DNA of 64,000 nt. It comes from Linnemannia schmuckeri. Lineage: Eukaryota; Mortierellomycota; Mortierellomycetes; Mortierellales; Mortierellaceae. The notes under the pieces were generated by a model. It had not been told where the DNA came from and did no database searches. It was given only the letters and a program-made list of their open reading frames with translations. Positions 21,281 through 31,927 of this stretch are shown here, one piece after another (within the stretch, counting starts at the first letter, position 1; the number at the start of each line of letters is the position of its first letter). The position numbers were made by a program, and so were the translations under genes. The DNA lies in assembly GCA_029449235.1 (NCBI GenBank), contig JANATG010000009.1:434001-498000 (forward strand). The letters are read 5' to 3'.

Positions 21281-21814
21281 ATGGCGTACCACTCAGAAGA
21301 CGTCTAACAGGTCAAAGACAACGATGACGACACAATTCCACCCTAACAGCACCAAGGTCACGCTTCCACAACCCCCTCCACCTCATCCCCACTCCTCAAA
21401 CACAATAGTAACAACAACAGACGCCGAAATGGTAAACACATCAACGAAAGCTTCCTGGCAACAGTCGCCCATCCCTACCACCCTTACTATGACCTAACCG
21501 ATTGGCTCGAAATGTTTGAACAAGTCGCTCGCGCCAACAACTGGTCCCTAAGAGCAAAACTCGATATCCTCCCGGTTTACCTCCAAGAGGGGCATTCGCC
21601 CCGAACTTGGTTCCATCAGAACCGGTGCCTGTGGGAGAATGTTAATGCAGAGAAAGGGGAGTTTGAGGTGTTCCGGGAGGCGTTTTTGAGAAAGTTCGGG
21701 AGAGATAGTACAGCGCGGTTTCCAAATGTTTTGCGACGTCAACAAATTATTGTCCAGGGAATTAGCGCAACTTTTTCATTCATGTTTTTTAAACCCATAT
21801 TATTTCAAGAGTGA
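21281..21814 (+). pseudogene. Gag/capsid-like gene, copy C (best preserved block)
   Basis: Third copy. A long CT-rich leader (21070-21270) precedes ATG 21281 (MAYHSEDV), and two in-frame TAA codons follow at once (21305 and 21344). Beyond them the same frame is open from about 21347 to 21814 and holds FLATVAHPYHPYYDLTDWLE, then MFEQVARANNWSLRAKLDIL, PVYLQEGHSPRTWFHQN, and FEVFREAFLRKFGRD. This is the intact version of the block seen in A and B. The upstream stops could lie in an unrecognised intron, in which case copy C would be a live gene. No pol, integrase or LTR accompanies it. Function unknown. Confidence 0.5.
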
Positions 21815-22222
21815 GATTATCGCCATGGCGTGCACCTTATGGAGCCAAAGTCCCTGAATCGATGAATGGTGATAATAACGATAAAAACAAAGAATGAATG
21901 AGGTAACTTAGTCAAAGAATACATTTTCTCGGCGCTTTTCTTAAGGAATTCATGTATAATTTTTTTTATTGCTTTGGAGCCACGCTGTAAACAGAAGAGA
22001 AGCTGGAAGGAGGGGATGAAGCCGGCGTTGATGTTTTGTTGGTGGTGCTCCGTATTTTTGTCTTACTCGGTTATAGAGAGGATGTAAAAAGGGGTTGGTG
22101 TTTGGTAGGCGAGGGAAGGTAGAGGATGGAAAGAGGTAGCGCAGACGCAGACACGTTGTTTTGATCAATTACATTTTCTACGCAAAATAAAAAAAAAGTG
22201 CAGCGAAGAACGTGGCAGAACT

Positions 22223-22259
<37 letters not shown>

Positions 22260-22636
22260 CCAAAATATAAACCTAACTAGAATCAACGCGTTTCTTAACA
22301 TGAGTTTATTTTTAGAGGGTGTTAAAATTCACTATGAATTAGCTCATTGGGAACTGGCTGGCATCAACTCGTCTCTGCGCGCCATGGGTTAACAGCGACG
22401 AGGATACACGTGATGTAACTGAGACTGTCCTTTTTTTTGTTTTAGCCCACTCATGCGTAAAAATTTTATCCAAGACGGCATCGAAGAGGTAATGGAGGGA
22501 CTTTCCCAGCCTTCAGTTGACATAAGAGTACACTAAAATATTCGTAAACCAGCCCTATCAGGCATTCGCCAGTCTTCCCAAAATACAAGGACACTTTTTA
22601 TTTATACAGCGAACAGCGTGCTTCCTGATTCGAGGT
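21815..22636. other. Spacer with T34 tract downstream of the kinase gene
   Basis: About 820 nt. It holds a T34 homopolymer at 22226-22259 and otherwise AT-rich sequence with no gene. On the minus strand the tract is A34, which could be the tail of an old retrocopy, but nothing recognisable lies on either side (CCAAAATATAAACC to the right). Confidence 0.45.
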
Positions 22637-25423
22637 CTACGAGACGGGGGTGACGCATGCATCCTTGTCTATCGTGCCACCACTGCCATTCCCACTTCTA
22701 CCACCAGTAGCAGCAGCAGTCCGACGATCCCGAACTTCCTTGACAATCTTACACCCCGTCACATCAGATTCCTCCGGGACAACTTTCGATCCAACCCTCT
22801 GACTAGGGCACATTGGCGTCACCGCGTCCTGGAAGTCACTCTCGTCCAGAACCTGCTCCGGAGGTCTTGCGACAGGGTGACAGTTATCAAGATGCTGGAA
22901 CCAGTCACTGTTCAGGACATGAAATGCCTGCCATCGTTTCCTGGTATCGGGTTCCAAGAGGTGCTCAATCACATCCAAGATATGGTTTGGCCATGAAAGG
23001 GTGATGTGCGAGACCTGTTCCAAGGTGGTCAGGTTGATGTGATGAGGTGAATGTTGGAGTTGATGTGGTTGCAGGTAAGGTGGTGTCTGTTGCAGGTCCG
23101 AATGTGGTTGTTGGTGTGGTTGTGCTACAGGAAACTCCCCTGAAGAATGCAGGTCGCCGATGCTGAGGTAGCGGTCCCGACGGTAGAGGAATCCGTCCCA
23201 GATGGGGTCGCCGTCAGAGGCCTCATGCCACGTGTACCGTCCAAGCCTCATGCACATGTAAATAACGCCGCAGGCCCACATATCGACCTTGCTGTAAATG
23301 TGTCATCCGATTGTGAATATAAAGTGCGGAGAGAGGTCAAGAAAACAAAAAAGAAAAAGAAAAATGTGAAACAGATTAGTTACCGGGTCAAAAAACGGGG
23401 CCAAAGGATATGGGAGAAGAAAGATGCACAGAAGGACATAGGGGGGGGGGGGAGAATGTGCGTTGTTGAAAATACTACTAAAGAAAAAAAGGAGGAAAGG
23501 AAAAAGTTACCGAGCATCAAATGTCTTATTGGTAAATTCCTCGGGGGCGATAAAGGGGCCACTCCCCCGGATCGAAGTCGACGATCGGACCTTCTTCTCC
23601 CATGGCATCCGAAAGACTTCACTGTTGCCGAAATCTGCAATTTTGAGGCATCCATCCGATGTTAACAGCAGGTTCTCAGGCTTGAGGTCCCGATGCACCA
23701 CACCCATCGAATGCAAAAAGGCCACGCCGTTGATAAGCTGCGAAAAGAAACAACTCGATTCAGACTCGCCCAAGGTGTTGGCTGATGCGATCAGACTGTG
23801 CATGTCGCCTCCTGCACAGTACTCCATGACTTCGCTGTAGGTGTCTCCGTGAAGTTGAAGAAGATCCATAGTCTGGATGACATTAGCGTGCTTCAATGAC
23901 GAAGCAATACAAAACTCGCTTGTCAGTCGGCGCATGTACATCTTTTGGGTCTCTCCATGAGCGTATTTGAATTCCTAAGAAGTTTCAGCACATATGCAAG
24001 TCGCAAACGGAATAAAGAAAAACCATTGAAAGAACTGGCTAGTTAGTGTCTATTCGGTGTGGGGAAGCATGGAAAATAGTTGAACCTGCATATATGCTTG
24101 TGCGCTTTTGCAGGCAAACATGCTTGCAGTCTGACCGCACATGGTCAAGGGTCAACAAATAAGAAGAGGTGCCGGAAAAAAGGAAAATAGTTCTTTAACA
24201 AAGCGTTACCTTGATGGCAAAAAGGTGTTCCTCCCCGGTTTCAAGGTTTCGCTTGACGCTGATTCTGACGGTACCGAATGCACCTGTTGGCAATAAGAAA
24301 GTAGAGAGAGAGTGAAAGAAGCGGTTAGCGTGAATATATCATATGCCGACGACGCACTGCAGCCAATTTCTACTGTTTGCGCACGGTCAGACTGTTAAGG
24401 ATGCCCAAAGTTGGAACTCGGAATCGGATGTCCTCATATCATTTTTCCGCGATGGAGTAACTGCCGAAATCGAAATGTGGTATTACCTTTGCCGATGATC
24501 TGCTGAAGTTCTCCGTACTTTTTCAAAAAGTCCGTCTTGACAGAGTGTCTCCTCCGATGGCTACTCGCAGGGCTTCCTGTAGGGTCAGTCTCGAGATCCT
24601 GATACTTTTCGTTGAGTAGTGACAGAGGATGCTCAAACACCTCGGGCTTGAGCTGGTGTTGACCGTGCTGTTGCTGCTGCGGTGGAGGGTTGAACGAGTG
24701 ATCATCCTTTTCCCGTCTGCCGTCCAGTAACTCACGCAGCCGTCGCACCTGGTTGGCAATGAACTGTTGGCGTTTCGGGGCCGAGAGATGGTGCCGGTGA
24801 CCACCATTGGGCAGCCGTTCATAGCGGACCTTCTCAGCCACAGAACCGGCAGAGGAAGGGGCAGTATCGGATGAAGCAATCGACCAGCTAGAGGGAGACG
24901 CCGAAGAGGGACCAGCAGGACCATAATAGTCAGCAGAAGACGGGATGTCAGTCATCAATTGGGACCGATGACCGCCGCTTCTGAGGCGAGAGGAGGTTGA
25001 CCGCAAGGGCTGGGGCGGTGGCCTGCGCTGGCGTGATTCCAGGTCAGCCTGGTGTGTGGGTTGGGGTAGCCGCGGGGATGATGTCACGTCTGGAGTGGTG
25101 GCGGCGGTTGCCTTATTGGGCGCATGGGCGATCTGTTCCAGCGGGAGGATGGGCTGCGATTGGGAGGTCGTGATTGACGAGGGCGCATTGGCGGTAAGGA
25201 AGGTGGCTGACTGCGGAGGAGGAGAGGACCAGGATCTTGACGCTATGGGTGTTGCCTCTGGGTTGGGTTCCAACCCAGGTTGTTGTGGTGATTGTTCCTG
25301 TCCTTGTTGGTGGTGTGGTATTGTGTTGTTGTTATTTGGGAAGGCGGATAGTCCTGATGTATTTAAAGTGAGCTTGTCTATCTGAGGCAGGCTGTTGATG
25401 CTGCTGGAGTGCGAAGAGTCCAT
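22637..25423 (-). CDS. Ser/Thr protein kinase of the HAL4/SAT4 (NPR) fungal family
   Basis: Probable regulator of plasma-membrane transporters; yeast HAL4/SAT4 and HAL5 stabilise nutrient and potassium transporters. Four minus-strand exons: 25423-24487, 24283-24210, 23974-23511, 23291-22637, in frame, 709 residues. Residues 1-290 are a disordered Ser/Pro/Gln-rich region. The kinase domain starts FLKKYGELQQIIGKGAFGTV (G-loop about 311-318, split by intron 1), with catalytic-pair Lys in FAIK (about 337), then RRLTSEFCIASSLKHANVI and VMEYCAGGDMHSLI, both typical of this family. The catalytic loop is HRDLKPENLLL, the Mg motif DFGNSE, and the activation end GPFIAPEEF. A His/Gln-rich insertion sits in the C-lobe before the final helices. 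ATG 25423 was chosen because an acceptor-like CATTCAG lies just before it (possible 5'-UTR intron). It shares a 1.4-kb divergent promoter with RAD26. Confidence 0.9.
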
Positions 25424-26789
25424 ATTTGGGTTTTTGTAATCTGAATGAGCAAGGGTGCGGGAAAAAAAAACGAGAGGGAGAAGAAAAGAAAAAAAAAGGT
25501 TCAAAACGACCAAAAAAGGTAGGGTGTCAATGGTTGTGGGGTAGTGGCAGTGAAAGGAAAAAGGATCAAATGGATAAAGTCAACTGTGGCAGTGGAATGG
25601 ATACAGTCGACTGTAACAGTGGAATTGAAACGCTTTAATTCGCCGAAAGGTGAGGAAAAGAGTGGCGGATAGTAGTAAAGAAGAGAGAGGGAGAGAGAGA
25701 ACTGCCGGTATGGGTTGGCGTAAGTTGGAAGAAGGAGTGCAGGTAAAGAAGACGGGAAGAGGAAAACGTGTATTTAGTTTTTTTTGTGTGAGGAAGGAAG
25801 GAGGGATGAGAGGGTGTGTATGGAATCGAGACAAATGAGAGAGTGAAGTGAATGATTCAAGGGGTGAAAAATGGATGCAAATGAAGAACGGGGAATGGCG
25901 TCTTTTTTTAATAAGGTTGTGGGATTGAGTGAATGAATAAAGGAGAGAAAGAAGAAGTTGAGGTGGTGGGAGGAGGAGGAAGGAGAACCAAGTAGGAAGG
26001 AGTACCAAGTAGGAAGAAGAGGAAAAAGAAGAAGAGGAAAAAGAAGAAGAGGAAAAAGAAGAAGAGGAAAAAGAAGAAGAGGAAAAAGAAGAAGAGGAAA
26101 AAGAAGAAGAGGAAAAAGAAGGAGAAGAGGAAGGAGGAGAAGGAAAAGGAGAAGAGGAAGAAGAAGAAGAAGAAGAAGAAGAAGAAGAAGAAGAGGAGGA
26201 GGAGGAGGAGGAGGAAGAGCTAGGAGGAGGAAAAAGAAGACAAGCGGGTGAGGTGAGGGTAGAAAAATGAAAGGCGCGCGGAAAATGAAGGACAGGAGAA
26301 GGTAGACACAGGAGAGGAAAGGTGCAGAGGCATGGGAGCAATTGCAGGCGGAGAGGGAAGGAGAAACGGACAAGAAGCAGGCAGGGAAGCAAGGAGGCAT
26401 GGAGGACAAACAACCAACAAGCCAACAAGAAGCATGCATATCAGAAATCAAAGGAGAGTCTTTTTTCAATGGACCCTCTCTGGTTGACAACACGCATATG
26501 CAATTAGAGAAAGCGGCGGCACTCATTGTCAAATGAAACCAATCGACGAACGACTACGCAGGAAAGACGTCAATTGACAATGACCGATAGTTATTTCTAT
26601 TTTCCACCCTTCGCCCACTCCCATTATTTTCTTTCTTTTCTTTTCTTCACTTCTTCTCACCCATTAACACTTTTTTGATTTTCATTCATTCATTCATTCA
26701 TTAACAGCATTTTCGTTTTGAAACATACACCTTTGACGCATACTCATATATTTTCATAAACACTCACACATTTACTTTTCACAACAACG
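25424..26789. promoter_or_regulatory. Divergent intergenic region between the kinase and RAD26
   Basis: About 1.37 kb. The kinase side (25450-26400) is purine-rich on the plus strand, hence CT-rich on the kinase sense strand, and contains the 15-bp and GAA/GAG repeats listed separately. The RAD26 side (26590-26785) is CT-rich on the plus strand with TCATTCATTCATTCATT and ends ACAACAACG before the ATG. Each gene thus has a pyrimidine-rich leader on its own strand. Long minus-strand frames here are Ser/Pro/Leu repeats from the purine tract and are not genes. Confidence 0.5.
26015..26220. repeat. 15-bp tandem repeat plus GAA/GAG microsatellite
   Basis: The unit GAGGAAAAAGAAGAA (15 bp) repeats about seven times at about 26020-26125, followed by imperfect GAA then GAG trinucleotides to about 26217. 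All purine on the plus strand. Being a multiple of 3, the 15-bp unit gives a perfect 5-residue repeat (FPLLL on the minus strand), which explains the long frame there. Confidence 0.85.
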
Positions 26790-29700
26790 ATGGAGGAACA
26801 CGACTACTCGGCTATAATGGACGACATCGAGCAGACAGAGGACTTGCAGTCACCTGCAGAAGAAGACCTAGTCGCAGAGAATCTTGACTCGTTGCTCGGT
26901 GTCGGTGTCATCGACCAGGATACCCTTGAGCGAGGCATCATCGCCAAGGTATGGTAGAAAGGCCTTGTTCATATTCTTGGTGGAGTGATATCCTTTTTGA
27001 TTCATTTTAATATATTAACAGAAATATTTTAATCGTTGGCCCTTTCTAGGCGAGCAAGGCTTTGGATGCAAAGGAGAACGAGCTGGACAAGAAGCGACTA
27101 GAAAAGACTTTAAAAAACGCGAAGTAAGCAAGAAATTCAATCCAACTGCATGAATTACGACGCTTTACATAATCAAAGTATAGTTGACGGTTAGATTGAC
27201 GCACATTCCTCTTGTTGCTTGACGTAGCAAAATCCGTTTGGAAATGCGGAAGCTGGAGAACAATCGCAAGAAGCTTGATCGGGGGTCATTTGCCCTGACC
27301 AACCTCGAAGAAAAACTCGCAGAGCTGGTGAGTTAGTGAAAACTATGTGCTTACTCAAGGTATTCGTTCAAGTTTGTGTCACTGGCTAACAATGGAAAAT
27401 TTCACCATTGTTTCATGTAGAATGAAGAGTTGATACAGGCAGAAAGGGACGGGCAAGACATATCGGACAGGATCCGAGAACGCAAAACAGGGAAACCAGC
27501 AGAATCCTCTTCCACGCAACCGTCATCAAAAGCAATCACAGATAAAGAAGCGGGCGAAACAGAGCGCGAGTACCTTATCAGGACAGGAAAGATCACACCC
27601 TTTGCTGCCATGTCTGGATTCGAGCGTCCGAAGCATGAAAGCTCATTCACTACCTCATCATCAACAACCAGCAAAGACTCCCCCGAGTCACATATTCATT
27701 TGAGACGACCATCATGGAGTCTTGTCGGAAAGACACTTCAAGAGCGGATTCAACAGGAAGCTGTCAATAAAGGCTTGGCACCTGCAGAACGGTCCAGTAT
27801 GCGGAAAGCCCGGGGTCGCATCGCATCCACAGCCAACAAAGACAGCGAGGACGAGGATGACTACAAGGAAGAGGAAGTGTCTGATGATAATGACTCTGAC
27901 TTTGTGGATCAAGACGGACCCAGCACCGGAGTCAAGACAGAGGATGACATGGACTATACTGATTCTCGTGAGATCTCGGAGGACGACGATTTCAAACCAG
28001 AAGACGAGCTGCTGGAGGAAAAGACAACGCCCGGGAAGAGGGCCAAAGGTGGGGCAGCTTACAAGTTTTTGTGTGAGGACGACGGAGACGAAATGCACTA
28101 TCAAAAGCGACTTGCTGAGTGGGCTCAGAAAAGACGACATCTCCGCTGGCGCGTTCAACACGTAAGTTGCTTTCACATTGACTGTGTGACTCGCAACTTC
28201 CAAGTGCAATGAACAATTGCCAATATTTATGTTTATGATTCTACATTCCGATAGCCGGACGCGTCGATGGAGACTGATCTGAAGGAGGGATGGGAGAACC
28301 CTGAGCAAAGGTTGGATCCTGCACTAGAGATTCACAATCCGCATCCAAATATACCCGACGCAGCATTGGAGGGCGGATTCCGGATACCAGGCGATATCTT
28401 TTCTAATCTCTTTGACTACCAAAAGACGTGTACCCAATGGCTCTGGGAACTGCACTGTCAAGGCGCGGGCGGCATCATTGGCGATGAAATGGTGAGTTCA
28501 TTTTGTTGCATTTATTTAGTGCACGCCAGTATGGTTTAGTGTGACTAGTGCGATTTCTAACTTGCGGAACAAATTCTATTTTTGATTGCGTCAGGGTTTG
28601 GGAAAGACGATTCAGATTATCGCGTTCATTGCAGGACTCCACTACAGTGGAAAACTCGACGCACCGGTCGTTATCGTCTGTCCCGCTACACTCTTGAAGC
28701 AGTGGGTCAAAGAGTTTCATCGATGGTGGCCTCCGATCCGTGTGGCGATCTTGCACTCGAGCGGGAGTGGTATGAACGGCAGCAAGGGTGAGGATTCGCG
28801 TGACGATGACGACGACAACTCTTTCTCGGAAGACTACAACGGGACAGGGAAACGACAAAAGACTAAGAAACGCTTTGGTGGCGGCAAGCGACGAGGCAAG
28901 ACTGTGAGCGATGAGAAAACTGTTGCAGACACTTTGGTGGAACGAATCAGCGCCAAGGGCCATGTCATTGTCACGACATATGCCGGTCTTCGGATACATT
29001 CTTCGCGTTTGTTGCGTCAGAACTGGTCGTACATTGTCCTGGACGAAGGTCACAATATCCGCAACCCCGATGCCGATATCACTCTGAGGTGCAAGCAGTT
29101 CAAGACGCCACATCGGATCATTCTCTCCGGAACGCCTATCCAGAACAACCTGAACGAGCTGTGGTCACTTTTTGACTTTGTCTTTCCTGGACGACTGGGT
29201 ACTCTGCCGGTCTTTCAGTCCCAGTTTGCAATCCCGATCAATCTCGGGGGTTACGCGAACGCGAGCAATATTCAAGTGCAGACGGCGTACAAGTGTGCGG
29301 TTGTTCTGCGAGATCTGATTAACCCGTATCTGTTGCGCAGGATGAAGGTCGATGTCGCGTCGGATATGCCGAAAAAGTCGGAGCAGGTGTTATTTTGTAA
29401 GCTGACGCCGCCTCAGCGCCAGGCGTATGAACAGTTCCTAAAGTCGGATGAGCTCAATTCGATCATGGACGGAAAGCGACATGCCTTGTTCGGGATCGAT
29501 GTCGTCCGCAAGATCTGTAACCATGCGGATATCCTCGGTCGAGAGAAACATCAGTATGACGAGGACTATGGCGATTATACCAAGAGCGGTAAGATGGTCG
29601 TGGTGAAGACGCTGTTGGAGATGTGGCAGAAAGGCAAGCACCGTGTGTTGTTGTTTTCGCAGACGCGGACCATGCTCGACATTCTTGAAAAGTTTATCAA

Positions 29701-30575
29701 GCGCGAGGGGTACAGCTACAGGCGCATGGATGGCACCACTCCGATCCAGCACCGGATGGGACTTGTTGACGAATTCAATGCGCGGGACGATATTTACGTG
29801 TTTTTGTTGACGACCAAGGTGGGTGGGCTTGGTGTGAACCTGACGGGAGCGGATCGTGTAATTATTTTTGACCCGGACTGGAACCCGTCGACGGATGTGC
29901 AGGCGAGAGAGCGGGCGTGGAGATTGGGTCAGACGCGGTCAGTGACTATTTATCGGCTCATGACTTCGGGGACTGTGGAAGAGAAGATTTATCATCGCCA
30001 GATCTTTAAGCAGTTCCTCACCAACAAGATCTTGAAGGATCCCAAGCAGCGGCGGTTCTTCAAGAGTCATGATATGGCAGATTTGTTTACACTCGAGGAC
30101 GAGAATGCTGTCGGTACTGAGACTGGTGGTATTTTTGCTGGATCAGAGGTTGCCGTCAAGTCTCAGGGGAAGCGCAAGTCTTCGAAGCGTGGCGAGGACA
30201 GTGTTGAAGAGGTGGCCAAGATCGAAGGTGTCCGCAAGATTGAAAAGTTGTAAGTCCGTTGTAAGATAATCCGTCCTGTAGTTCAAGGTTCGTGTTTGAC
30301 AGGTCATTGAACGTGCAGTTATTCTTTCTTCTCAATAGCAAAGCGCCGCGAGAATCAGGTTCGCTTCCTGGCGGTATGGCTGACGATGAGGTGGACGCGG
30401 AGATCAACTTCACCAAGAAAGATCAGCCAGCGGAGACTGACCCGCCATCGCATGAAGGTGGCGAGGCCAACATTCTGTCGAGGCTGTTTGAGAACTCTGG
30501 TGTCCATAGTGCGCTCAAGCACGACGAGATTATGGATTCTGCCAAACAGGAGAACCTTATCGTCGAGCGTGAAGG

Positions 30576-30618
<43 letters not shown>

Positions 30619-31421
30619 TTTACGTGGCAGTGAGGACGTCGACGGTGTTTATGCAGAAATTTGACTAGTATTTCTTTGATGCATGATGAATAGCTACGAG
30701 GGTCGCGGAGAGGGCGATGGCGGCATTGAGAGAGTCGAGGAAGCGGCGGAGACGTCAAGATCTGGATGTACCGACTTGGACGGGCAAGTCTGGTACGGCC
30801 GGCGCACCAAAGCTGTACTTGATGCAGCAGGAGGATAATGAGCGCAGTGCTACTCAGTCGTCGTCGACTTCGTCAGGACCCAAGCCTAGATTCGGAACTG
30901 TTAACACGTTCAACGCGAATCTCGCGTCTACATCTAGTGATGCTTCTTTACGGTTTGGACGAACAGTTACGGGAACTAGTCGACCAGTTTCAGGGATTGG
31001 GTCTTCAGCGACCATGGCAAGTGGAACTCCCAAATCGTCGTCATTGCTGGCGGGCATGTTGGAGCGCAAGCGGTTGGAGCAAGAAGGTGGTGGACACCAC
31101 CGCATCAGGGCCTCGGCGTCATCCTCATCAGCATCCTCATCTCCTCGAACCTCTCCCCCTCCCGCAATCGCCTTGGGTGGTGCGGACGCATCCACGATTC
31201 TCCAAGAAGGCACACGCGAGAACCTGATCACATCTATCCGGAACTACATGCTTGACCAAGGTGGGCGCGTCCGGTCTTCGGACCTGGTCTCGCATTTCCA
31301 GAACCAGTTGGCGGATGTGGAGCAGTTGGTATTTAAGAAGATGTTGAAGGGGATTGCAGTCTTGGAAAAGTCGCCTGAGGATGGCAAAGGATGGTGGACC
31401 CTCAAGTCGGAGTATTATTGA
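26790..31421 (+). CDS. RAD26: CSB/Rad26-type SWI2/SNF2 DNA-dependent ATPase
   Basis: Transcription-coupled nucleotide excision repair factor (human ERCC6/CSB) that binds stalled RNA polymerase II in the nucleus. Eight exons: 26790-26948, 27050-27123, 27228-27327, 27421-28161, 28255-28491, 28595-30249, 30339-30574, 30694-31421, giving 1,309 residues. The N-terminal coiled coil (about 45-125) and an acidic linker precede the ATPase. Walker A is GDEMGLGKT, split by intron 5 (about 436-443); motif II is DEGH (about 587); then SGTPIQNNLNELWSLFDFVF, and in the second lobe TTKVGGLGVNLTGADRVI and RAWRLGQT (motif VI, about 873). HRQIFKQFLTNKIL and FFKSHDMADLFTL are CSB-specific. The extreme C-terminus (1242-1308) is a winged-helix end, NYMLDQGGRVRSSDL to GWWTLKSEYY, as in CSB. 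Intron 7 contains T38. Confidence 0.95.
30579..30616 (+). repeat. T38 homopolymer in RAD26 intron 7
   Basis: Thirty-eight consecutive T on the sense strand starting four bases after the donor GTAC, well upstream of the ATAG acceptor at 30690-30693. Longest homopolymer in the window. Confidence 0.9.
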
Positions 31422-31927
31422 TGGTCGATTGTGCTAATTTATTAGTGTAATTAAAAGAAGTTATGATTATGATAATGACGCAGTTGGGTTCCGAGCTAGG
31501 GTACCCGCTTGACCTCACTGATTGTTAGAAGGGAGTAGGGTTACCCTGAATTGAGATCTAATAGATACGATCTGATGGATTGTCGGCTCCACTTAGAAAT
31601 TGCATAATGGAAAGAACCAGGGTTCTTTGACCCATGTCAGTGCTCTTAGGGTGCTCAGTCATCATGGTGTGGTCGTTTCGTCGCTTGGTTGTGGTTTAGT
31701 CTTATTTTATTCGTTTCAGGATGTACAAATAGATAAAAAGATAAATGCTGATATATATCAGTGGTGATAGAGGAGGAGCATGAGGAGGACGTGTTTCGTT
31801 ATTTTCGAATGCTCTGGTTAAAGAGATGGGTGGTTTTGGTGGTTCTTGTTGTATGATACATGGGTAGGAAGGAACTTGAAGGTCGAGCCAAAGCGGAGAA
31901 GGGTGGACTATAAAAACTACAATACTT
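31422..31927. other. Convergent spacer between RAD26 and the LEA_2 gene
   Basis: A 506-nt 3'-to-3' spacer serving as terminator region for both genes. AT-rich near 31440-31470 and 31690-31760 (polyadenylation regions likely). Nothing coding is supported. Confidence 0.4.

Noticed and set aside
25580..26532. Two overlapping minus-strand frames of 252-282 codons rich in Ser, Pro and Leu
   Set aside because: They are translations of the 15-bp and GAA/GAG repeats in the kinase upstream region; composition changes abruptly with the repeat units.
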